48,463 bases of DNA. It comes from Nitrospirales bacterium (lineage in GTDB: Bacteria > Nitrospirota > Nitrospiria > Nitrospirales > UBA8639). The translations under genes and the position numbers were made by a program. Shown one piece after another: positions 17,586 to 26,714 of this stretch (the first letter of the stretch is position 1; every line of letters starts with the position of its first letter). Location: contig BQIV01000036.1 in the NCBI GenBank assembly GCA_021604005.1, positions 1 to 48,463 on the forward strand. The letters are read 5' to 3'. The notes below the pieces were generated by a model. That model saw only the letters and a list, made by a program, of their open reading frames with translations, was not told where the DNA came from and searched no databases.

Positions 17586-17661
17586 TACGGTCTGTGTACG
17601 TGAAAAGAATTTTGAAACTTTATTATATTCAATGAAATTCTTTAAGAGGAGGGAAGGCATT

Positions 17662-18288
17662 ATGAAAGGTCGTAAGACTCGGTGGGCATTACTGGCTGCC
17701 ATTGCCCTAGTTGGTGGAATGGCCTCCAATGCCATGGGTATTGAGGCATTTCAAGAACGCTTTGAGTGGGGTGACCTAAGCAAGCCAACAACTCTACATG
17801 GTCGAGTTGCCGTTGTTGATCCGTATGACAAGGCTGCATGGATCAACGTCGCTGTTTTCGGGGGAAATGCCGAAAGTGGTTACTACTGGCAGAAGTATTA
17901 CCCTGGAAAAAATATCAAAGTATACGCTGGGAATGATGAAGTCTGGAACCAGTTGAAATTTCTCGGTAAAGATTCTCATAGCCAGGCTGTGATGACAGGG
18001 ACAAAGCCTTCGAAGTATTCGTTAGTTGAAATTACAATTCAAGAGACTGAGCAGAACCACCGGGTTGTGCAATCGTTGAAGGTCGTCGATGACAATGCCG
18101 GGACTCCTGAAAAGCCAAGAAATATTGCCAGTCTTCGATCAAAAACGATTCAGCAGGCTATGATCGATGATTCTTGGCCCCAGAACAGAAAAATGCTCTA
18201 TGATGTTTTGATTCCAGGCGGAACACCGGTTTCAGGTATCATCAGAAACTCTAATCAAGGTGTTGAATACCGTCAACTCACTCCATAA
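17662..18288 (+). CDS. Exported protein of unknown function, second of a tandem pair
   Basis: This is a protein of 208 residues. I placed the start at ATG 17662, where AAGAGGAGGGAAGG lies just upstream and a signal peptide begins at once (M-K-G-R-K-T-R, hydrophobic core, S-N-A-M-G); the frame runs further upstream into the preceding gene without meaning. The core has T-T-L-H-G-R-V-A-V, then I-N-V-A-V-F-G-G, then N-I-K-V-Y-A-G-N-D-E-V-W-N-Q-L and L-V-E-I-T-I-Q-E-T. These line up with elements in the upstream gene. The C-terminal 60 residues are unique to this member. Function is unknown. The pair ends at a strong terminator, so it forms its own transcription unit. Confidence 0.75.
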   Translation: MKGRKTRWALLAAIALVGGMASNAMGIEAFQERFEWGDLSKPTTLHGRVAVVDPYDKAAWINVAVFGGNAESGYYWQKYYPGKNIKVYAGNDEVWNQLKFLGKDSHSQAVMTGTKPSKYSLVEITIQETEQNHRVVQSLKVVDDNAGTPEKPRNIASLRSKTIQQAMIDDSWPQNRKMLYDVLIPGGTPVSGIIRNSNQGVEYRQLTP

Positions 18289-18313
18289 GATTAGAAACGC
18301 ATTTCAGTTAATC

Positions 18314-18352
18314 AAAAAGGGAGCAGCTTCGATGTGAGCTGCTCCCTTTTTT
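18314..18352. terminator. Strong bidirectional intrinsic terminator
   Basis: GGGAGCAGCT (18319-18328) and AGCTGCTCCC (18337-18346) form a perfect ten-base-pair stem with an eight-base loop. Five A residues precede it and six T residues follow, so it can stop transcripts from the exported pair and from mutS on the other strand. It touches the mutS stop codon. Confidence 0.93.
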
Positions 18353-20993
18353 ATTCTTTCTCTTCTTGCTCGAGTCGATGCTTCATATCAGCCAATCGGT
18401 TAAGGGCTTCAAGCGGAGTCATAGCAAAGAGGTCCATTTGCTTGACTTCATCAAGAATGACATGCGCCGGCGGTGTTGTTTGATCAAGAAGAGGCTGTTG
18501 CTCGTTTGTTGTATATGTAGACCTGGATGACTCTTGTTCAAGTTGTCTTAAAATGTTTTCTGCCCGTTGAATGATTGTCTCTGGAAGTCCCGCCAATTTT
18601 GCGACATGAATTCCATAGCTTCGATTAGCCTTTCCTTTAATGATTTTTCTTAAGAACAGGACATCTTGGTTTTTTTCTTTTATCTGGACGGTGTAATTTT
18701 TTAACCCTTCGCGTGTTTCTTCCAGTTCTGTCATCTCATGATAGTGGGTGGCAAATAGCGTACGTGCTCCGACATGACAGCGATCAAGAATGTATTCAGC
18801 CACAGCCCACGCAATGCTGAGTCCATCGTAGGTGCTCGTTCCTCTTCCAACTTCATCAAGCAAGATGAGGCTTTTGGATGTTGCGGCTGAAAGGATCTTA
18901 GATGTTTCTGCCATTTCGACCATAAAGGTACTTTGGCCTGCCGCAAGGTCGTCAGACGCACCAATTCGTGTAAAAATTCTGTCGACTAATCCAATACGCG
19001 CAGTTGTCGCTGGGACGAAGCTTCCGATTTGTGCCATAAGGACAATCAACGCCACCTGACGAAGGTATGTACTCTTTCCGGCCATATTCGGCCCCGTGAT
19101 TAACAAGAGTCGCTGTTGATCAAGGTCGAGATGTGTATCGTTTGAAATAAATCCACCGGAAATTTCCGTTTGTTCTATTACCGGATGACGTCCTTCAGTG
19201 ATGGAAATGACACTGCTTTGATCGACATCTGGCTTGACGTAACGATTTTGTGCCGCCGTTTCAGCTAAGCCGGAGAAGACATCAATTTGCGCAATGATGC
19301 CAGCGATATGCTGAATACGTTGTGTCGATTGAGTTATGTGAAGTCGGAGTTGTCCAAAAAGAGAGGTTTCGAGATTCTTGATCTTCTGATCGGCCCCCAT
19401 GATTCGATTCTCAAGTTGGGTTAATTCATCAGTTGTAAACCGTTCGGCATTGACGAGTGTTTGTTTTCGGATGTAATCATCGGGAATTTTGGCGAGATGG
19501 GTCTTCGTGACTTCTATATAATAGCCAAATACACGATTGTATTTAATTTTGAGTGTTTCGATGCCGCTACGCGCTTTCTCACGTCGTTCAAGTTCTGCAA
19601 TCCATCGAAGACCGTCTCGGGCGACCTTTCGAAGCTCATCGAGTTCGCTGTGAAATCCTTCTTGTATGATACCTTCATACCCTGAAGTGGGAGGAGTGTC
19701 AGTATTGATGGTCTGCTCAATGATCGTCTTGATATCGTCCAAGTTATCCCAGTGACTTCTGAGTTCTTTGGCAAGAGGACTTTCTAGGGAGTCAAGTAGA
19801 CGTTGAAGATCGGGAAGGACGTTCAGTGAGCGTTGTAACCCGAGCACGTCCCGAGGCATCGCAACTCCTAAGGCAATGCGGCTATTTACGCGTTCAAGGT
19901 CCTGGACGTCTCGCAAGTACGTGCGAAGTTCACTTCGAACCCGGATATTCGAGACAAATTCATCAATGACCGACAATCGAGCGTGAATGTCTGTCACATC
20001 TATCAAAGGGCGGACGATCCACTGCCGGAGTAAACGTCCGGCCATGGCTGTTATGGTTTTATCTAAAATTGTGAGTAGGGTAGAGCTGTCACGGTCATGG
20101 GAAAATGGTTTAATCAGCTCTAAGTTACGGATCGTGACTCCATCAAGTTTCATTTCTCTCTGAGCAGAACGAAGCCGAGGTCTTTGAATATGTTGATGAT
20201 GCATGCCTGGCTGTGTTGTCTGGAGATAATGCAGCAGGCTTCCTGCGGCCTCTATTCCTCTCGTCAACGTCGGAAGCCCGAGTTCGTGTACGCTCTGAAC
20301 GTGAAAATGTGTCGTCAGAAGCGACTGATTGTTCTCCGCATGAAACCAGCTTTCATCTTGGTGTACGAGTCTTGATTGACGGAGCTCTTTGAGGGATTCA
20401 CGCATCTGTGGAGGTGCGAAGCTGGGAAGAATAATTTCTCGTGGTTCTAGTCGAACTAATTCATCAAGAAGTGATACGTGCTGTTGAGGCGTTTCATATT
20501 CCACGATCCAATATTCTCCAGTCGACAAGTCGAGCGTGGCCAGACCGTACTGTATTGCGTTGGTAGCGTCATCACCCGCAGACGGAGGGAGACAGGAAAT
20601 AGAGGCAAGAATGTTGGCTTCCTTCGCAGGTAAGAGGTCGCTATCAAATAAGGTGCCAGGGGTGTAGAGACGGACGACTTCTCTCCGTACAAGCCCTTTG
20701 GTGGCCTTGGGGTCTTCCACTTGCTCGCAAAGGGCGACGGTCCTTCCAGCCTTCAGGAGTCGCGCAATATATCCTGTGGCCGCATGATAAGGAACACCGC
20801 AAAGCGGTATAGGCGTATCGTTATTTTTGCCGCGAGAAGTCAGGACAATGTCCAGTAATTGTGATGCCTCTTCGGCATCTTCAAAAAACATTTCATAGAA
20901 GTCACCGACACGAAAAAAAACTATCGCCTCTTGGTGCTTAGCTTTTACCTCTCGAAATTGTCGCATCAATGGGGTTGTGTCAGTTTCGGCCAT
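18351..20993 (-). CDS. mutS: DNA mismatch repair protein MutS
   Basis: This is a protein of 880 residues from the ATG at 20993; a GTG eight codons upstream is possible, and neither has a good ribosome-binding site. MutS recognises mismatches and small loops after replication. The mismatch-binding motif F-F-R-V-G-D-F-Y-E-M-F lies near the N-terminus. The ATPase domain shows Walker A G-P-N-M-A-G-K-S-T-Y-L-R-Q, L-L-D-E-V-G-R-G-T-S-T-Y-D-G and A-T-H-Y-H-E. The C-terminal helix-turn-helix dimer region is present. mutL is not in the window. It is the last gene of the minus-strand group that begins with pdxJ. Confidence 0.97.
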   Translation of the reverse strand: MAETDTTPLMRQFREVKAKHQEAIVFFRVGDFYEMFFEDAEEASQLLDIVLTSRGKNNDTPIPLCGVPYHAATGYIARLLKAGRTVALCEQVEDPKATKGLVRREVVRLYTPGTLFDSDLLPAKEANILASISCLPPSAGDDATNAIQYGLATLDLSTGEYWIVEYETPQQHVSLLDELVRLEPREIILPSFAPPQMRESLKELRQSRLVHQDESWFHAENNQSLLTTHFHVQSVHELGLPTLTRGIEAAGSLLHYLQTTQPGMHHQHIQRPRLRSAQREMKLDGVTIRNLELIKPFSHDRDSSTLLTILDKTITAMAGRLLRQWIVRPLIDVTDIHARLSVIDEFVSNIRVRSELRTYLRDVQDLERVNSRIALGVAMPRDVLGLQRSLNVLPDLQRLLDSLESPLAKELRSHWDNLDDIKTIIEQTINTDTPPTSGYEGIIQEGFHSELDELRKVARDGLRWIAELERREKARSGIETLKIKYNRVFGYYIEVTKTHLAKIPDDYIRKQTLVNAERFTTDELTQLENRIMGADQKIKNLETSLFGQLRLHITQSTQRIQHIAGIIAQIDVFSGLAETAAQNRYVKPDVDQSSVISITEGRHPVIEQTEISGGFISNDTHLDLDQQRLLLITGPNMAGKSTYLRQVALIVLMAQIGSFVPATTARIGLVDRIFTRIGASDDLAAGQSTFMVEMAETSKILSAATSKSLILLDEVGRGTSTYDGLSIAWAVAEYILDRCHVGARTLFATHYHEMTELEETREGLKNYTVQIKEKNQDVLFLRKIIKGKANRSYGIHVAKLAGLPETIIQRAENILRQLEQESSRSTYTTNEQQPLLDQTTPPAHVILDEVKQMDLFAMTPLEALNRLADMKHRLEQEEKE

Positions 20994-21044
20994 ATCTGTC
21001 GTTTCTTTCTGCGGCACGGGTGGATGAAGACGGGGAATAGAGTC

Positions 21045-21548
21045 TCACAAAATTTTTACAACAAGATCTCGGCTTTTTGTCCCTGTGGCTCTCAGAGAGG
21101 CTGTTCTTCTGGACCGTTGTTGATGTTCGAGTAGAATGTCAAGTCGGTCAGCAGGCAGATGGTCTTTCATTCGCTCTGCCCATTCAATCACCACTACCGA
21201 GGATGCATGCATATAGTCGTGTAGCCCGATTTCAGCAAGTTCACGGAGATGTTCCAGTCTATACAAGTCAGCATGAATAAGTTGAAGGTGTCCAGAATAT
21301 TCATGAATGAGTGTGAATGTCGGGCTGGTGACCACTGCCGGGTCAATTTGCATACCGGAGGCTATTCCCCTTACCAAAACGGTTTTCCCTGCTCCCAATT
21401 CTCCTCTAAGCGCTATGACTTCTCCTCCCGTGAGTTGTTGCCCCAGACACTGCCCTAATGATTCGGTCGCTTGGACCGATGGAAGGCGAGCGGTCCACGC
21501 ATTACCCTCCGCATGCAAAGAGAATAGACGTCCATGGCGTGTGTTCAT
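21045..21548 (-). CDS. tsaE: tRNA threonylcarbamoyladenosine biosynthesis ATPase TsaE
   Basis: This is a protein of 167 residues. TsaE is the ATPase that works with TsaB and TsaD to make t6A37 in tRNAs reading ANN codons. The Walker A is G-E-L-G-A-G-K-T, followed by T-S-P-T-F-T-L-I-H-E-Y and H-A-D-L-Y-R-L, and then V-V-V-I-E-W-A-E-R, all family hallmarks. The ATG overlaps the nnr stop codon by four bases (ATGA), so the two are translationally coupled; this neighbourhood is common. About 20 basic residues at the C-terminus are extra. tsaB and tsaD are not in the window. Confidence 0.95.
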   Translation of the reverse strand: MNTRHGRLFSLHAEGNAWTARLPSVQATESLGQCLGQQLTGGEVIALRGELGAGKTVLVRGIASGMQIDPAVVTSPTFTLIHEYSGHLQLIHADLYRLEHLRELAEIGLHDYMHASSVVVIEWAERMKDHLPADRLDILLEHQQRSRRTASLRATGTKSRDLVVKIL

Positions 21549-23167
21549 GTTTTTGCATGCTCACGACATGACAACCATGCATACTGCAAGGCGTGTGGAA
21601 GATGGTCAATAAGGTCGCTGGCGATCAAACCAGCTTGTCCGAGCTGCTTTGCGGCCAAATCTCCAGCCAGCCCGTGGAGGCAGACTCCAGCCCGTGCGGC
21701 ATCCCAAGGAAGAAGACCTTGAGCAAGAAAACTGACAATGACTCCTGTGAGAGCATCTCCCATCCCCGCGCTTGCCATCCCTGGATTGCCTGTTGCGCAG
21801 ATGGCCGTTTGGCCATCTGGATGAGCGACAATGGTTCGAGCCCCTTTCAGTACGAGAATGACCTTGTGGGTGTTGGCAAAATTCTGGGCGAATCCAAGGC
21901 GGTCTTGGTTGATGGTATGGGCGGATGTGTGCCCAAGGAGCCTGGCCATTTCTCCTGGATGAGGTGTCAGGATTGGGATATTTTTGCAAGAGGATAGGAG
22001 GGGAAGATGTTCGGCAAGGACATTTAATCCGTCGGCGTCAATGACGCAATGCTGCGTAAGGGTGGGCAGTAATTGTCTAATGAGTTTTCCCGTTTCGACA
22101 TGGGTACTGATTCCCGGTCCGAGCGCAATGGCATCACGTTCTTTTGCGAATGCAAGAAGAGGTTTGAGGGCTGTGCGACTAAGGGTTCGAGACTTGGTTT
22201 CCGGCATACCCAACGTCATGACTTCGAATAGCTTGGCGTCAAGACTGGCCTGTGCCGATTGAGGGGTCGCAATTGTGACTAATCCGGCCCCCGTTCGAAG
22301 AGCGGCTTGAGCAGCTAATGCCGCTGATCCGGTTTTCCCCGGCGAACCGGCAATTAGCCCAGTATGTCCACATGTGCCTTTGTGCGAGTCTTGGCTTCGC
22401 TGGGGAAGCAGTCCCACGAGAGACTCGGGAATTAGAAGGTGAAGTTTGACATCCAATTCTTGGATATAGGTTTGAGGGATGCCGATATCAACTGTCTGAA
22501 TATTGCCTGTATGGTTCACGGCCTTTCCAATGTATAGGCCGATTTTCGGGCAACCAAATGTGACCGTCGTGTGCGCATTGATCGCGAGTCCCAGAATTGC
22601 TCCGGTGTCGCTATGAATTCCTGATGGAACGTCAACGGCAATAGTCGGTGCTTGTGCGTCATTCATGCTCTTGATCGTCGTGTGATAGGGTTCTCTGACA
22701 GCAGACGACAGTCCCGTTCCCAATATGGCGTCAATTAAGAGAGAGGCCTTGTGGGTTGAGGCATGAATGGCTGCAGCCGAGGGTGCAATAGCGATTGTTG
22801 AGGAGGGGGTCACCCTGCGTAAGCGTTGATACATGCCCCGCGCATCTTGTGTCAGATCTTTGGGCTGGGCCAGGAGAAGAACGTGAATTTTGGCGCCTCG
22901 CTGTTTTAACAGTCTGGCAATGACAAGGCCATCGCCGCCATTATTGCCTTTTCCGCACACGATCGTGACCGGTTGTCCCGAATGCGATCCAAACTGTTGT
23001 TCAAGGACATGAACGACACCCTTACCTGCCCGTTCCATGAGGATCTTTCCGGGCGTCTTGTATTCCTCTATGGTACGTCGATCTAGTGCCTGCATTTGAG
23101 AGGCCGTGACAAGTGAAGGGAAAGGAGGATGTCTCACCGGTGTTGTCATTGGAACGGAAGTACGCAT
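21545..23167 (-). CDS. nnr: Bifunctional NAD(P)HX epimerase/dehydratase
   Basis: This is a protein of 540 residues that repairs hydrated NADH and NADPH. The N-terminal epimerase domain (about 20-230) has Q-M-Q-A-L-D-R-R-T, M-E-R-A-G and G-K-G-N-N-G-G-D-G-L-V. The C-terminal ADP/ATP-dependent dehydratase domain (about 250-530) has G-S-P-G-K-T-G-S-A-A-L, I-D-A-D-G-L-N, L-T-P-H-P-G-E-M and N-P-G-M-A-S-A-G-M-G-D-A-L-T-G. Both active sites look complete. An ATG six codons downstream could also be the start. It sits between pdxJ and tsaE, and the genes are closely spaced on one strand. Confidence 0.95.
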   Translation of the reverse strand: MRTSVPMTTPVRHPPFPSLVTASQMQALDRRTIEEYKTPGKILMERAGKGVVHVLEQQFGSHSGQPVTIVCGKGNNGGDGLVIARLLKQRGAKIHVLLLAQPKDLTQDARGMYQRLRRVTPSSTIAIAPSAAAIHASTHKASLLIDAILGTGLSSAVREPYHTTIKSMNDAQAPTIAVDVPSGIHSDTGAILGLAINAHTTVTFGCPKIGLYIGKAVNHTGNIQTVDIGIPQTYIQELDVKLHLLIPESLVGLLPQRSQDSHKGTCGHTGLIAGSPGKTGSAALAAQAALRTGAGLVTIATPQSAQASLDAKLFEVMTLGMPETKSRTLSRTALKPLLAFAKERDAIALGPGISTHVETGKLIRQLLPTLTQHCVIDADGLNVLAEHLPLLSSCKNIPILTPHPGEMARLLGHTSAHTINQDRLGFAQNFANTHKVILVLKGARTIVAHPDGQTAICATGNPGMASAGMGDALTGVIVSFLAQGLLPWDAARAGVCLHGLAGDLAAKQLGQAGLIASDLIDHLPHALQYAWLSCREHAKT

Positions 23168-23223
23168 AGTTCGTTAAGAGTGAAGGCGGTTCGGTTGTGG
23201 CGAACGACTTGCTGGTGATTATG

Positions 23224-23946
23224 TTAGCGAAGAGGAGCGAGTAATGTTTTCATGTCTCTGACGGCTTTCTCCAAGCCAATGAAAATGGCACGGGAGATTA
23301 TACTATGGCCAATGTTGAATTCAGTAATTTCACGAATGTGCAACAATCGCCGAACATTCTGATAGTTCAGCCCATGGCCGGCATTCACGCCTAAGCCAAG
23401 TCTGTGTGCAAGTCTTGCTGCTTGCTCAAGGGCTTCGAATTCTGTTTGTTGTTCTTTCCTATTTCTCGTGTTGGCGTACCGCCCCGTATGCAGTTCGATG
23501 GAATCGGCGTGAATCTTGTGTGCAGCCCGAACCTGTTGCTGGTCAGGATCGATGAAGAGACTCACTGGTATTCCTCCGTCATGGAGAAGTTGAATCATAG
23601 CCTGTATGCGGTCTTTGCGTTCAACGACGGCTAGGCCTCCTTCGGTTGTCAGTTCCTGTCGTCGTTCCGGGACGAGTGTGACCATGTCGGGTTTAATGCT
23701 GAGCGCCATCTTCGCCACGGCTTCATCGGCAGCCATTTCTAAATTTAATTGAATATGAACGGTTTCTTTTAACAGGGTAAGGTCGCGGTCTTGTATATGA
23801 CGCCGATCTTCACGCAGGTGAACGACGATGCCATCTGCGCCGGCTAACTCGACCAGCGTGGCTGCAGTAATGGGGTCTGGTTCATGACCGCCTCGTGCTT
23901 GTCGAAGGGTGGCGACATGGTCTACATTGACACCGAGTTTGGCCAT
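23224..23946 (-). CDS. pdxJ: Pyridoxine 5'-phosphate synthase PdxJ
   Basis: This is a protein of 240 residues. PdxJ condenses deoxyxylulose 5-phosphate with 3-amino-2-oxopropyl phosphate, the ring-closing step of DXP-dependent vitamin B6 synthesis. The start L-G-V-N-V-D-H-V-A-T-L-R-Q-A-R, then H-L-R-E-D-R-R-H-I, T-L-V-P-E-R-R-Q-E and G-V-N-A-G-H-G-L-N-Y are family signatures, with the catalytic His and Glu present. AGAGGA lies five bases before the ATG. It is the first gene of the minus-strand group and supplies the cofactor used by, among others, the aminotransferase encoded divergently upstream. Confidence 0.97.
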   Translation of the reverse strand: MAKLGVNVDHVATLRQARGGHEPDPITAATLVELAGADGIVVHLREDRRHIQDRDLTLLKETVHIQLNLEMAADEAVAKMALSIKPDMVTLVPERRQELTTEGGLAVVERKDRIQAMIQLLHDGGIPVSLFIDPDQQQVRAAHKIHADSIELHTGRYANTRNRKEQQTEFEALEQAARLAHRLGLGVNAGHGLNYQNVRRLLHIREITEFNIGHSIISRAIFIGLEKAVRDMKTLLAPLR

Positions 23947-23997
23947 ATGATTCCTCTTGTTGGTCGCAGTCTCTTTTCATGAAGAGATGGGGAACGC

Positions 23998-24027
23998 ATT
24001 ATGTCAGAAGTGAAAATATGGCTGCAA
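23998..24027 (-). promoter_or_regulatory. Promoter candidate for pdxJ
   Basis: On the minus strand TTGCAG (24027-24022) and CATAAT (24003-23998) lie 18 bases apart and match consensus at four and five positions. It is divergent from the alaC promoter about 60 bases away. A 36-codon plus-strand frame (24001-24111) overlaps the site and is probably chance. Confidence 0.4.
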
Positions 24028-24085
24028 GAAATGTACGGGCTCACCCATTCAGTATTGGCTCATTTGCAAAGAGGGGAATTGAAAA

Positions 24086-24114
24086 TTGACTGCTTGAATC
24101 AGCTGATCTAAAAT
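24086..24114 (+). promoter_or_regulatory. Promoter of the alaC-hom-thrC-lysC-cimA operon
   Basis: TTGACT (24086-24091) and TAAAAT (24109-24114), each five of six, are separated by 17 bases. The expected start near 24121 gives a leader of about 65 bases, too short for a large riboswitch. I see no leader terminator. Confidence 0.6.
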
Positions 24115-24185
24115 ACGAAATTGTTGAAATACGAAGGATTTTTTACTTCCTTCCCAGCGGCTCTATTCAATTTTTTACGGACATC

Positions 24186-25376
24186 ATGACACCATTTTAT
24201 CGAATTGAACGTTTGCCACACTACGTATTTGCCCAGGTCCAATCGTTGAAGCTGGATGCGCGACAGCGAGGGGAGGACATTATTGATCTCGGTATGGGTA
24301 ATCCTGATCAACCGACTCCTCCGCATATCGTGAATAAGCTGACTGAAGCGGCGGGAAATGGACGAAATCACCGGTATTCTGCCTCCCGAGGTATTACGAA
24401 GCTTCGTCATGCGATTTCCGGGTGGTATAAGCGAAACTATGATGTTGATATAGATCCCGAAACGGAAGCGATTGCGACATTGGGTGTCAAAGAAGGGTTG
24501 GCCCATCTGGCGCTGGCTATGGTTGGTCCTGGCGATGTGGTCTTGACCCCCACGCCTACCTATCCGATTCACATGTATAGTGTCATTATTGCCGGGGGAG
24601 AGGTGCGTGGGGTTGAACTGAATCCGGCGGCTGGGGATTTTTTCGAAAATCTCACGCGAGTCTACCGTCAAACGCAACCGCGACCCAAAATACTCATTAT
24701 GAGTTTTCCCCATAATCCAACCACGAGTGTCGTGGACCTGGAGTTCTTTAAAAAAATAGTGGCCTTTGCGTTGGAAAATGAAGTATGGCTGGTTCATGAC
24801 TTAGCCTATGCCGACCTGGTCTTTGATGGGTATCGGGCCCCAAGCCTCCTGCAGGTTCCAGAAGCCAAGCACGTCGGGGTTGAGTTTTATTCTTTGTCCA
24901 AAAGCTATAATATGCCGGGATGGCGAGTCGGGTTTTGTGTGGGCAACCAGGAGATGATTGGCGCACTGACCAAAATAAAAAGTTATTTGGATTATGGCAT
25001 GTTTCAGCCAATTCAAATTGCGAGCATTATTGCGTTGAATGGACCGCAGGATTGTGTTGGAGATATTGTGGAGCGGTACAAACGACGACGGAATTCGCTG
25101 GTGGATGGGTTGAATCGAATCGGATGGGAGGTGGATTATCCACGAGCAACGATGTTTGTGTGGGCGCGCATTCCGCCTGCGTTTCGAGGAATGGGGTCGC
25201 TTGAGTTTTCCAAGTTATTGTTGCGCGAGGCGAAGGTCGCCGCGTCTCCTGGGGTCGGGTTTGGAGAGGGTGGCGATGAGTATGTGCGTTTTGCGCTGGT
25301 GGAGAACGAGCATCGTATTTATCAAGCCGTTCGAGGTATGAAACATGCGCTTAAACTTGGGGATGTGAACCGATGA
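24186..25376 (+). CDS. alaC: Alanine transaminase AlaC-type aminotransferase
   Basis: This is a protein of 396 residues, a class I/II PLP-dependent aminotransferase. The PLP lysine is Lys239 in [15 protein letters not shown], and [12 protein letters not shown] and S-F-P-H-N-P-T-T match the AlaC branch, which makes alanine from pyruvate. Its stop codon overlaps the hom start (ATGA), so it is cotranslated with the aspartate-family genes. Given that setting, aspartate or another amino acid cannot be excluded as substrate, but the sequence style is that of AlaC. Confidence 0.9.
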   Translation: MTPFYRIERLPHYVFAQVQSLKLDARQRGEDIIDLGMGNPDQPTPPHIVNKLTEAAGNGRNHRYSASRGITKLRHAISGWYKRNYDVDIDPETEAIATLGVKEGLAHLALAMVGPGDVVLTPTPTYPIHMYSVIIAGGEVRGVELNPAAGDFFENLTRVYRQTQPRPKILIMSFPHNPTTSVVDLEFFKKIVAFALENEVWLVHDLAYADLVFDGYRAPSLLQVPEAKHVGVEFYSLSKSYNMPGWRVGFCVGNQEMIGALTKIKSYLDYGMFQPIQIASIIALNGPQDCVGDIVERYKRRRNSLVDGLNRIGWEVDYPRATMFVWARIPPAFRGMGSLEFSKLLLREAKVAASPGVGFGEGGDEYVRFALVENEHRIYQAVRGMKHALKLGDVNR

Positions 25377-26686
25377 AGTCCAAGATAACTGTGGGAATGA
25401 TAGGGTTGGGAACCGTGGGATGTGGCGTGGCCAAGGTGTTGTATGGGAATGCCGCACTGATTGCCAAGCGGGTTGGAGCACCGATTGAGCTTGTTCGAAT
25501 TGCCGATTTAGACATTACGACAGATCGAGGATTGGCGATACCTGATGGCGTACTTACCACCAATGCCCAATCCGTACTTGAAGATCCCGCAATTGATATT
25601 GTTGTGGAATTAATTGGTGGGTATGATCCGGCGAAGCGTTTTATCCTCAAGGCTATTGCCAAGGGGCAATCCGTTGTCACGGCCAATAAAGCCCTATTGG
25701 CCGTGCATGGAGAAGAAATTTTTCATGCGGCAGCATCGGGCGGTGTTGATCTTGGCTTTGAGGCCAGTGTCGGCGGAGGGATTCCAATTATTAAAGCGTT
25801 GACGGAGGGCTTAGTTGCCAACGACGTGACATCGATGTTCGGAATTATGAATGGGACATCGAATTATATTTTGACGCGAATGACCGAAGATGGCAACAGT
25901 TTTGAAACTGTGCTTCAGCAGGCGAGAGACGAAGGGTATGCCGAAGCGGATCCGACGTTTGATGTCGAAGGCGTTGATGCTGCGCATAAACTGGCTATCC
26001 TGGTCAATCTGGCGTTCGGAACAACAGTCAATATTAAAGACATCCATACTGAAGGGATATCGCGTCTTTCAACGGTGGATTTTGAGTTTGCGCGAGAGTT
26101 TGGCTATACCATTAAATTGTTAAGTATTGCGAAGTGCGTAGATCATGAAATTGAAGCGCGGGTCCATCCGACGCTCGTTCCGTCTACATCGCCTATGGCT
26201 CAGGTTGGCGGGGTCTATAACGCCATACATATCGTGGGAGATGCCGTCGGCGATGTCGTGTTATATGGACAAGGGGCTGGGTCGCTTGCGACGGCCAGCG
26301 CTGTGGTAAGCGATATTGTAGATATCGCACGGAACCGACTGAAGAATATTTCTGCGCGTGTGCCGGTTGCGTCGTACCACTGGGATTGCCGTGCCCCTAT
26401 TCGTCTGCGTCCCATAGAAGAAATTTCGAGTATGTACTATTTACGATTTATGGTGTTGGATCAACCTGGTGTTCTCTCGCATATCTCGAGTACCTTGGGC
26501 GAACAGAATATTAGTATTTCTTCGGTGTTACAGAAGGGGCGGCAGCACGGTCAGGCCGTCCCGTTAGTTATTATGACGCATCGCTCGTCGGAGCGGGCGG
26601 TTCAAGCGGCGATTCAAACTATTACAGGCATGCCGTTTGTCTCTGAAGCACCCATGCTTCTGCGGATAGAAGGGGCAGACGCATGA
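25373..26686 (+). CDS. hom: Homoserine dehydrogenase
   Basis: This is a protein of 437 residues. It reduces aspartate semialdehyde to homoserine, the branch point to threonine and methionine. The NAD(P)-binding start is [13 protein letters not shown]. The catalytic region includes [22 protein letters not shown] and [22 protein letters not shown]-terminal ACT domain (about 355-435, D-Q-P-G-V-L-S-H-I) suggests feedback control, usually by threonine. It is four bases overlapped with alaC. Confidence 0.97.
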   Translation: MKSKITVGMIGLGTVGCGVAKVLYGNAALIAKRVGAPIELVRIADLDITTDRGLAIPDGVLTTNAQSVLEDPAIDIVVELIGGYDPAKRFILKAIAKGQSVVTANKALLAVHGEEIFHAAASGGVDLGFEASVGGGIPIIKALTEGLVANDVTSMFGIMNGTSNYILTRMTEDGNSFETVLQQARDEGYAEADPTFDVEGVDAAHKLAILVNLAFGTTVNIKDIHTEGISRLSTVDFEFAREFGYTIKLLSIAKCVDHEIEARVHPTLVPSTSPMAQVGGVYNAIHIVGDAVGDVVLYGQGAGSLATASAVVSDIVDIARNRLKNISARVPVASYHWDCRAPIRLRPIEEISSMYYLRFMVLDQPGVLSHISSTLGEQNISISSVLQKGRQHGQAVPLVIMTHRSSERAVQAAIQTITGMPFVSEAPMLLRIEGADA

Positions 26687-26714
26687 CGTTACGTCGTCCA
26701 CTCATGGTGACTGT

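Noticed and set aside
24001-24111. Frame of 36 codons upstream of alaC
   Set aside because: It ends inside the predicted -10 box and overlaps the pdxJ promoter; its length is expected by chance.
24108-24797. Minus-strand frame of 229 codons within alaC
   Set aside because: It is antisense to a clear aminotransferase gene and shows no domain.
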